Assembly (NCBI GenBank): GCA_040381235.1
Contig: JBEIHS010000223.1
Location: forward strand, 1-9,716
DNA: 9,716 bases
Direction: 5' to 3'
DNA from: CAIXSC01 sp040381235
GTDB taxonomy: Bacteria; Planctomycetota; Planctomycetia; Pirellulales; Pirellulaceae
A program made the position numbers and the translations under genes. This document shows positions 1-6,800 of this stretch, one piece after another (position 1 is the stretch's first letter; each line of letters starts with the position of its first letter). The notes under the pieces are model-generated. The model was not told where the DNA came from. It saw only the letters and a list, made by a program, of their open reading frames with translations, and made no database searches.

Positions 1-289
1 CCGTGTCGGACGCACCGAGCGATTCGTCGGCGGCTTCCGCGAAAGTCTCGTCACCATCGGACGCAGGCGTCGCGCTGGCCGACGGGCCCGCCGCGACCAT
101 GCCCAATCCATACGGGTTGCCCGGTTCCGGTTCGCCAGGCTCAAGCACCTGCAGTGGCGGCGGCAGGCGGTTTAACGCGTCGAGAAGCGAGTACGATTCG
201 CGACAATGGGGGCAACGCACTAACGCGGAGGGATTCGCGCTGGGGGGAACAAGAACTGGGTCGCCGCATTTGGGACAGTTCAGAATCAT
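1..289 (-). CDS. Zinc-ribbon (MJ0042-like) protein, 3' end beyond window
   Basis: Read on the minus strand from ATG at 289, this frame stays open to the left edge (96 codons plus one base), so only the N-terminal part is present. It begins MILNCPKCGDPVLVPP and carries two CxxC knuckles (C5/C8 and C26/C29, the second in VRCPHC), the layout of the short N-terminal zinc ribbon often called MJ0042-type. After residue 33 the chain turns Pro/Ala/Gly/Glu-rich and looks disordered, including a PEPGNPYG stretch. In planctomycetes such ribbons commonly precede a disordered linker and a membrane or enzymatic domain outside the region seen, so the actual function is unknown. No good Shine-Dalgarno precedes the ATG; the start is chosen because the first cysteine pair follows it directly. 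The gene is transcribed away from the DUF1501 gene at 731. The Zn ligands are well supported, the product role is not. Confidence 0.75.
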   Translation of the reverse strand, partial: MILNCPKCGDPVLVPPSANPSALVRCPHCRESYSLLDALNRLPPPLQVLEPGEPEPGNPYGLGMVAAGPSASATPASDGDETFAEAADESLGASDT

Positions 290-571
290 GGCTTCGAGCC
301 GGCGCTGGGCGCCGAACCTGGGAAGGGAAGATGGGGAGCTGCCTGCCCGCACACACGCGTCAGCGCTCCGAGGATCGCGCGGGCGGGGCGCGGAGCGGCC
401 AAACGGTTCAACAAAACTTAATCCAAGTGTACCAGCGGTCGTGGGGTGTCGATAGACTTTCGCTGATTGTTGCCGACAGAACGACCCGCCCACTCACATT
501 CCTAACGGTTAACGCGACTCGCACGACCCTTCCGATTGGAAAACCTCTACTAGGAAATACGCCGCTGCCGG

Positions 572-615
572 GAGGCTTGAGCCTCAAGCCTCAAGCCTCA
601 AGCCTCAAGCCTCGG
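572..615. repeat. GCCTCAA heptanucleotide tandem repeat with hairpin potential
   Basis: Four perfect copies of GCCTCAA lie head to tail at 581-608, followed by a degenerate copy GCCTCGG at 609-615. The array is preceded by GAGGCTTGA (572-580), the exact reverse complement of TCAAGCCTC inside the array (584-592, and again in later registers 7 bases apart). A 9-base-pair hairpin with a 3-base loop can form, and the stem can slip along the array. No T-run follows, so it is not a standard terminator. Similar short heptamer arrays (STRRs) are known between genes in cyanobacteria; a shared origin is not implied. Confidence 0.85.
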
Positions 616-631
616 GTCAGGGCTTTAGCAG

Positions 632-661
632 TTGACCGCGTCGCGTCGATCAGCTTATCGT
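632..661 (+). promoter_or_regulatory. Putative sigma70-type promoter of the DUF1501 gene
   Basis: TTGACC at 632-637 matches the -35 consensus at 5 of 6 positions. TATCGT at 656-661 matches the -10 consensus at 4 of 6, with an 18-base spacer. It would start transcription near 668, leaving a leader of about 60 bases before the ATG at 731. It lies just after the heptamer repeat. Prediction by eye only; planctomycete promoters are poorly characterised. Confidence 0.35.
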
Positions 662-730
662 ATCTGCGTGGTGGAATGCGTTTACGCATCCATCGCCCCC
701 CCGATCGCCCACCCCCGAGGAGTTCCTCCG

Positions 731-2071
731 ATGCTTTCGATTTTTGGCACACCGAAGCGGCTCTGCGACGGAATCACGCGACGTGACATGCTGACCATCG
801 GGGCGCTCGGCATGGGCGGGCTGGCGATGCCCGACATCCTGCGGGCGGAGGCGGCTCGCGGCGTCGCGAATTCCAAGAAAGCGGTCATCATGATCTACAT
901 GTGCGGCGCGCCGCCGCACCAAGACATGTACGACCTGAAGATGGACGCGCCGGCGGAGATTCGCGGCGAGTTCCAGCCGATCGACACGAATGTCGCGGGG
1001 ATTCAGATTTGCGAACATCTGCCGCGGTTGGCCCGTATCATGGACAAACTGGTGCCGCTGCGTTCCGTCTATGGCTCGCCCAACGGCAGCCATGATTCGT
1101 TCATCTGCTACACGGGCCGTTCGTTCGTCCAACAACCGCCGGGCGGTTGGCCGTCGGTGGGCTCGGTGCTGTCGAAGTTGCAAGGGAGCAAAACGCCGGG
1201 TGTGCCGCCGTTTGTTGGCTTGTCGCCCAATGCCGGCCACCCGCCTTACGGCTCGCCGGGACTTCCCGGGTTCCTTGGCGCCGCCCACAGCGCGTTCCGG
1301 CCCAACGGCGAAGGGCAATCCGACCTGCGGCTGAACGGTATTTCCGCCGAGCGACTCGGGGACCGCCGCCAGTTGCTCGCCAGCGTCGATCGCTTGCGTC
1401 GCGAGATGGACAACACCGGCAAGATGGAAGGCGTGGACGCCTTCACGCAACAGGCGCTCGGCGTGTTGACCTCCAGCGCGCTGGCGGACGCCTTGGATGT
1501 TTCGCGGGAAGACCCGCGCGTTCGCGAACGTTATGGCAAGGGCGACCCGCGGAACTACGGCGACGGCGCGCCGCGGAACTTGGAACATTTCCTCATCGCG
1601 CGGCGTTTGGTCGAAGCCGGTGTCCGCTGCGTGACATTGAACTTCGGCCGCTGGGACTTCCACGGTTCGAACTTCTCCGAGTTCAAGAACACGCATGGCC
1701 CGCAGTTCGACCAAGGAATGAGCGCCCTGGTCGAGGACTTGCATGAACGGGGATTGGACAAAGACGTGTCGGTGGTGGCGTGGGGCGAGTTCGGCCGGAC
1801 ACCGATCATCAACAAGGATGCGGGCCGCGACCACTGGCCGCAAGTCGGCGGCGCGTTGCTCGCCGGTGGCGGCATGCGGTGCGGACAAGTCATCGGCGCG
1901 ACCGACCGCTTGGGTGGCGAACCGGTGGAACGCCCGGTGCATTTCGCGGAAGTGCTCGCGACACTCTACCAACGCCTCGGGATCGATCCCAACGCGACCA
2001 CGGTCCGCGATCTGGCCGGCCGTCCCCAATACGTGGTCGATAAATTCCGCCCCATGCGGGAACTTATCTAG
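731..2071 (+). CDS. DUF1501 family exported protein, short type (446 aa)
   Basis: DUF1501 proteins belong to the alkaline phosphatase/sulfatase-like fold superfamily and are very numerous in planctomycetes; their substrate is not established. The leader has a twin-arginine motif at residues 16-22 (TRRDMLT), a hydrophobic stretch IGALGMGGLAM and a likely cut near AEA (39-41), so Tat export is likely. Typical family blocks follow: YMCGAPPHQDMYD (56-68), ICEHLPRLARIMDKLVPLRS (93-112), GSHDSFICYTGR (119-130), FGRWDFHGSN, WGEFGRTP (E353-P358) and GRDHWP (D367, H368), the last two being the usual metal-site-like region near the C terminus. I place the start at 731 rather than the in-frame start at 632 because MLSIFGTPKRLCDGITRRD is the standard N terminus of this subtype and GAGG lies just upstream (717-720). 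No PSCyt1/DUF1549/DUF1553 partner lies beside it on this strand; the gene stands alone and converges on the second DUF1501 gene. Confidence 0.93.
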   Translation: MLSIFGTPKRLCDGITRRDMLTIGALGMGGLAMPDILRAEAARGVANSKKAVIMIYMCGAPPHQDMYDLKMDAPAEIRGEFQPIDTNVAGIQICEHLPRLARIMDKLVPLRSVYGSPNGSHDSFICYTGRSFVQQPPGGWPSVGSVLSKLQGSKTPGVPPFVGLSPNAGHPPYGSPGLPGFLGAAHSAFRPNGEGQSDLRLNGISAERLGDRRQLLASVDRLRREMDNTGKMEGVDAFTQQALGVLTSSALADALDVSREDPRVRERYGKGDPRNYGDGAPRNLEHFLIARRLVEAGVRCVTLNFGRWDFHGSNFSEFKNTHGPQFDQGMSALVEDLHERGLDKDVSVVAWGEFGRTPIINKDAGRDHWPQVGGALLAGGGMRCGQVIGATDRLGGEPVERPVHFAEVLATLYQRLGIDPNATTVRDLAGRPQYVVDKFRPMRELI

Positions 2072-2275
2072 TCAACCACCCGCGCCGCGGTTCACTCCCC
2101 AGGCCAATCTTCCTCAGGAACGGACCAACCACGAAGACCACGAATCTGACGAACCGGGCAGGAGATCATCCGCAACGATCAAGCGAATGGGCAACGGCGA
2201 TTTTTGTCTTTCCTCCTGCCTTCATTCGTCAGATTCATGCCATGTGTGGTAGTCCCTCCGCGGTGCTGGTGGCTG
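2072..2275. other. Convergent intergenic region, no gene
   Basis: This 204-base gap lies between the stop codons of two convergent DUF1501 genes. No gene is visible. About two thirds of it is an imperfect inverted repeat (2122-2255, listed separately). The short CCGCGG palindrome near 2087 is unremarkable at this GC content. Confidence 0.6.
2122..2255. repeat. Long imperfect inverted repeat, possible bidirectional terminator
   Basis: The arms pair in three blocks in the same order. GAATCTGACGAA (2142-2153) is the exact reverse complement of 2225-2236. GGCAGGAG (2157-2164) is the exact reverse complement of 2213-2220. An outer block GGACCAACCAC (2122-2132) pairs, with one mismatch and one gap, with 2246-2255. 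The loop is about 48 bases and contains ATTTTTGTC (2199-2207). The left arm also shows a 9-base period: ACGAA recurs at 2131, 2140 and 2149. Placed between convergent stop codons, it could end transcription from both sides, but no T-run directly follows either arm, so intrinsic termination is unproven. It could equally be a dispersed intergenic repeat family. Confidence 0.75.
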
Positions 2276-3751
2276 TTACGTCAGGATTTCGTCGATCGGG
2301 CGGCCGAAGTCGATTTCCAGGCGTTTACGGCCGGGGATCTCCAGTCGGCGGTTGTCGCGTCCGAGCAGTTTGAGCACGGTCGCGTGCAAGTCGGTCACGT
2401 AATGGCCTTCGCCTAAGGCGTGGTAGCCGAGTTCATCCGTCTCGCCATGCACATGGCCGCGTTTCACTCCGGCTCCAGCCAGCCAAATGGTGAAGCCGTT
2501 GGGGTGATGGTCCCGGCCGTCCTTGCCTCCGCCCCGCAATTCGAGCCCTGGCGTGCGGCCGAATTCGGTGCAAAAGACCACGAGCACATCGTCGAAGAGG
2601 CCGCGTTGCTTCAAATCGGCAATGAGGCCGGCGATCGGCTTGTCGACCGTGCCGCAGAGCCGCGTGTGGTTGTCCTTCAGCTTTTGATGCGAATCCCACA
2701 CGCCGTAAGCCGACGGGAACACCTGGATGAATCGCACGCCGCGTTCGGCAAGCCGCCGGGCGGCCAGGAGACGCTGGCCGGCGACCCGCGTCGCGTCCTG
2801 GTCCAATCCGTACAGTTTGCTGGTCGCCGCCGTCTCGCCCGCTAGGTCGATCGCCTCGGGCACCGCCGCCTGCATCCGGAACGCCAACTCATACGCCCGG
2901 ATTCGAGCCCGCAGCTCCTGATCCTCCGGGTATTCGACAGCCGCCAGCGCGTTCAGCCGTCCGATGGCTTCGAATTCCCGGCGCTGTTCCTCGGCCGCCA
3001 GTTTGGCGGGCCGCTGGCCGAACGGCAGCGGATTTTTCGGGTCAAGTGCCAGCGGCACGCCCGTATGCGTCGGCCCGAGATAGTTCGCGTCAATCGATTG
3101 CCGCGTATCGGATCGCGTCGGTCCGCCGAGCACCACGTACTTCGGCAGGTTGTCATTGAACGATCCGAGGCCGTAATGCGCCCAGGCGCCGATGCTCGGT
3201 TGCGGTTCATCGAGCCGATGGCGGCCGGTATGGATCTGGTTTTCCGCCGCGTGGTCGTTGTCGGTCGTCCACATATTGCGAACGAAGCAGAGATCGTCGA
3301 CGCAGGTCGCCAGATGCGGCCACCAGTCGGTCACTTCGATGCGGCTCTCGCCATGCGCCTTCCAGCCAACCTGCATCGGGTAAATCGTCGGATAGACGTC
3401 GCGAACATTGATTTCCTCGGCGGCCACCGAACGGAAACGTTTCTTCTGCAAAGGCGAATGCACGGGGTTGGCGAACGGCGTTTTGTCGAACGTCTGGCCG
3501 GCGTGCTTGTTCAACGCGGGCTTGGGATCAAACGTCTCCAAGTGGCTGTATCCACCCGACAAAAACACCCAGATGACCGACTTCGCTCGCGGCCGATAGT
3601 CGAGCTGCTCGGAGGGGCCCGCCGCCGCTTCCGCTGGCTGATCTGCGGCCTCCGCCGCCCGCGTCACGCCATCGTCGGCCAGCATCGCGCCAAGCGCCAT
3701 GCCGGTCATGCCCAGGCCGAAGTCGGACAAAAACGCGCGTCGTGTCGTCAT
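2276..3751 (-). CDS. DUF1501 family exported protein, long type (491 aa)
   Basis: This is the second gene of a two-gene operon, 66 bases after the PSCyt1/DUF1549/DUF1553 gene, the usual planctomycete pairing. The leader has a twin-arginine motif at residues 3-8 (TRRAFL), a hydrophobic segment to about 25 and an AEA-type cleavage region, so Tat export is likely. Family blocks in order: VFLSGGYSHLETFDPKPALN (62-81), VRNMWTTDNDHAAENQIHTG, QPSIGAWAHYGLG, RFIQVFPSAYGVWDSH, CTEFGRTPG (E396-P401), GRDHHPNGFTIWLAGAGVK (H415/H416) and GETDELGYHA. Conserved acidic and His residues suggest a phosphatase/sulfatase-like fold, but activity is unproven and I assign none. The ATG at 3751 is preceded by GGAGAG with a 6-base spacer, which settles the start. 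It differs clearly from the plus-strand DUF1501 protein: it has the DHHPNGF signature where that one has GRDHWP, so the two are different subfamilies rather than a recent duplicate. Confidence 0.95.
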   Translation of the reverse strand: MTTRRAFLSDFGLGMTGMALGAMLADDGVTRAAEAADQPAEAAAGPSEQLDYRPRAKSVIWVFLSGGYSHLETFDPKPALNKHAGQTFDKTPFANPVHSPLQKKRFRSVAAEEINVRDVYPTIYPMQVGWKAHGESRIEVTDWWPHLATCVDDLCFVRNMWTTDNDHAAENQIHTGRHRLDEPQPSIGAWAHYGLGSFNDNLPKYVVLGGPTRSDTRQSIDANYLGPTHTGVPLALDPKNPLPFGQRPAKLAAEEQRREFEAIGRLNALAAVEYPEDQELRARIRAYELAFRMQAAVPEAIDLAGETAATSKLYGLDQDATRVAGQRLLAARRLAERGVRFIQVFPSAYGVWDSHQKLKDNHTRLCGTVDKPIAGLIADLKQRGLFDDVLVVFCTEFGRTPGLELRGGGKDGRDHHPNGFTIWLAGAGVKRGHVHGETDELGYHALGEGHYVTDLHATVLKLLGRDNRRLEIPGRKRLEIDFGRPIDEILT

Positions 3752-3817
3752 CGTGAACTCTCCGTCGCCAGATTCGGGCGCAAGGAACCGCGGGCTGCCG
3801 GCAGGCGAACCGACGAT

Positions 3818-6800
3818 CTACCGGACCGTGATAAAGTCGTTGTGGTTCATCAAGACTCGCACCAGTCCCGCCATCCGCGCCTCGCCGCCCGCGCCAAGGA
3901 ATTCGCGGCACACGGATAACTCGGCAGCCGTCGGGGCCCGCCCCAAAACTTGTTCGACCGCCGCCCGAGCGAACGTCTCCAGCCCTTCGGTCCCGGCCGG
4001 ATTCACCCCAACGCTGCCGCTCTGGCCCGTAGGCACGCCAGCCGGTTGGGCGGCGGGTGGAACGGCAGGTGGAACGGCAGGTGGAACGGCAGGTGGAACG
4101 GCCGGTTGTTTCGCGAGCTGTTCGGCGAGTTGTTTCGCGAGCTGTTCGGCGCAGGCCTGGACGAAGTCGCTGTTGGCCAGGGCGAGCGACTGTTGGGGCA
4201 TGACGCTGCGAGTGCGGCGGTAGCAGTCGGCCGGCTCGGGGGCGTCGAACAGCATGCCGAACGAACTCTTTCCGTCGATCTCCGGCTGGCAGCTGTAGTA
4301 GATCGTGCGCCGCGTACTGGTCAGCGCGTCGCTGTTTTCGAGTTCTTGCCCGCCGCGTTTCGGATCGAGCCGTCCCGAGAGATGCAGCAAACTGTCGCGA
4401 ACCACCTCGGCTTCCATGCGGCCGGTGTTCATCCGCCAGAGCCATTTGTTCTCGGGATCGGCGGTGGCGGCCGCCGCGCCGCCCGTGGACGACACGCGGC
4501 GATATGCCGCGCTGGTCACGATCAAACGATGCAGCCGTTTCAAGCTCCATCCTGATTCCATGAACTCGACCGACAGCCAATCGAGCAGTTCCGGGTGAGT
4601 TGGCTGGGCGCCGTTGCGACCGAAATCGAACACGGTGGCGACAAGGGGCGTGTGGAAATGGCGGAGCCACACATGGTTCACGGCCACCCGAGCGGCCAAC
4701 GGATTGTCGCGGCTCGTGATCCATTCGGCCAACGCCTTGCGCCGGCCGGTGCTCGTGGGCGAATAGGTGGGACCGACGGGCGGATAGCTGCTGGCCTGGG
4801 CCGGATCTTGGAGCGCCGCCTTGGCCTTTGTTACAGCTTCGCGCGCGGCTGCCAACGCCTTGCCGGCGGCGTCAATCTCTTTGGCTCGCGTTGCGTCGGC
4901 GGGCGGCTTGCTTTCGGCCGCCGCCAACGCCTGGTCGTGTTTGAGCACGTCGGCTTCGGCCCGCCGCAACGCGGCCGTGCGATACCGATCGCTGGCGACC
5001 GGGGCGAGCATTTCGAGCGGCGGCTGCGATGCCAGCCCATGCCGAACCCGGTCCGCCGCGACGCGGGCCGTCAAGCTTTCCTGTTCAACAGCGAGCGCCG
5101 CGAGGCTCGCTTCCAGCGCGGCGATTCGCAGTTCCTGGGCCGCGAGTGCCCGCTGGGCTGCCGCCAATTGCCGCCGCGCGACCGCCAGCGGTCCCTCGAT
5201 CAACGCACCCGTGACAAGCGATGCCCCGGGGCTTTGGCTGAACGGCGACACGCTCCAGCCCGCGCGACCATCGAGATCGCGTTGATCCTCGAACGCGGGC
5301 GGCTCGAAGCCGCATTCGAACAACACGGCCGCGTTGCCGCTGGCATCGGGAGCGGCCCGCACCTGCACGGCATCGACGACGGCGACCACCCCGGGACGCG
5401 CGTCGAACGAAAAACCTTGTTTGGCGATCGTGGCCGGATCCCAACCATGCAGGGCGACCGGCGTTTCCTGGACCAGCATCTTGCGGTCTACCAGCGACTC
5501 GACCGAAAGCAACACTCGGTCGGCCGCGCGATCAAACCGCAGGCTCACCGCGAACCGCCGTTGCCCACCTTTCCAGTCGTAGGCCCCTACCGCGAACTCG
5601 GTAAAGCTTCCCGGTTGATAAGCGACAATCCGTCCTTGCTCGAACGCCACGAAACTGGCGGTCAAACCGGCGACCAAGTCTTTCGCCAACTGGAAGTTCA
5701 CATGCGCGTCCTCGTCGATCCGCAGTTGAAACGCGATCGTCGCGCCGGTTTCCAAACGCGGCACTTGCGGCAGGGTCTGCTGAACGGCCCGGCGTCCGCT
5801 GCCGGCACGCAACAGCAGCGATTGCCGCCCCACCAACCCGCCCGCGCCGGCGGCGTCCGGAGCGGCGCCGGCCGCTTCCAATCGGGCGAGTTCCGCCGTG
5901 GCGGCGGCGACGGCGGCACGCAGCGGCGGCACAGCCGTCTCGACCTCTTTGCGAATCGTCGCCAACTGCTGTTCCAGTGTCGCCTGTTGAACCCGGAGGT
6001 CATTGAGCAACGTATCGAATATGTCAGGCCGCAACGCGGGATACCAACCGCCGGGCGGGAGCGTGACCGGCGCGATGCGTAGGCGGTCGCCACCGAGCAC
6101 CGCTGGCAGGGCCGGCTTCATCGACCCGCGGTCGGCGACGCGATTGCGCTCGTCACCGCCTGTGTAAAACCAAGTCGGGGCTTCGGGCGTCTTGTCGAAC
6201 ACTTGGACGCGTCCCAGACGCTGGACCTTGCGCAGCACCCCGTAACTGTATTCCTGGAACGGCCCGGGATCGGACTCGCCCGCGACGCGGTCCTGCCGGA
6301 TGTTGATCGGCTCGAAAAACGCCCGCAACTGGAAATAGTGGTCCTGGCTAATCGGGTCGTACTTGTGGTCGTGGCAGTGGGCGCAGTTGAACGTCAGACC
6401 GAGAAACGCTTTGCCCACATGCTCGACGTTCGACCGCATCCAATCGTTGGGGTTCAACGCGTACCAGTTGCGGATCAGGTAGCCCGTGGCGGAGGCGGCC
6501 TGCGGGTTGTCCGCCGCCACTTCATCGCCGGCAAGCATCTCGCGAACCAGCCGGTCGTAGCCATGGTCGTGATTAAGCGAATCGACGATCCAGTCACGCC
6601 ACCGCCAAACTTGCGGAGCGCTGTTCCATACGTCCGGCACATAGCGACGTCCATGCCAGTCGGCGTAGCGCCAGACATCCATCCAGTGCCGCGCCCAGCG
6701 TTCGCCATGACGCGGGTCGTCGAGCAAACGATCGACCACTCGTTCATAAGCTGTGGGGGACGCGTCGTCCAAGAAGGCACGCAATTCGTCCCGCGTCGGC

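Larger units (their letters stand above)
290..730. other. Divergent intergenic region with repeat and putative promoter
   Basis: This 441-base stretch separates the minus-strand zinc-ribbon gene from the plus-strand DUF1501 gene and must hold the promoters of both. The part around 440-560 is visibly less GC-rich than the genes. It holds the heptamer repeat at 572-615 and a promoter-like pair at 632-661, listed separately. TAACG occurs twice, 2 bases apart, near 503-514, around a GTTAAC palindrome; I assign it no role. Reading frames that cross the region have no recognisable protein features and I do not call them genes. I found no convincing promoter for the zinc-ribbon gene. Confidence 0.6.

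Noticed and set aside
572..615. Possible CRISPR array
   Set aside because: Units are only 7 bases with no spacers; it is a simple tandem repeat.
632..730. 33-residue N-terminal extension of the plus-strand DUF1501 protein
   Set aside because: It covers the putative promoter and leader; the family-typical MLSIFG start at 731 has GAGG upstream.
154..786. 210-codon plus-strand frame crossing the divergent intergenic region
   Set aside because: It overlaps the zinc-ribbon gene antisense, the heptamer repeat and the start of the DUF1501 gene out of frame, and has no protein-like features.
650..2029. 459-codon open frame on the minus strand
   Set aside because: Antisense shadow of the well-supported DUF1501 gene.
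2122..2255. Insertion sequence or classical intrinsic terminator
   Set aside because: No transposase or target duplication is visible, and no T-run follows the stem on either strand, so I list it as an inverted repeat with only a possible terminator role.
3528..4724. 398-codon minus-strand frame with STCR repeats
   Set aside because: Same strand but another frame of the DUF1553/DUF1501 genes; the STCR repeat is just the AVPP minisatellite read out of frame.
4595..6082. 495-codon open frame on the plus strand
   Set aside because: It lies antisense to the PSCyt1/DUF1549/DUF1553 gene in high-GC DNA; its product is Arg/Gly/Gln-rich with no domain, leader or motif.
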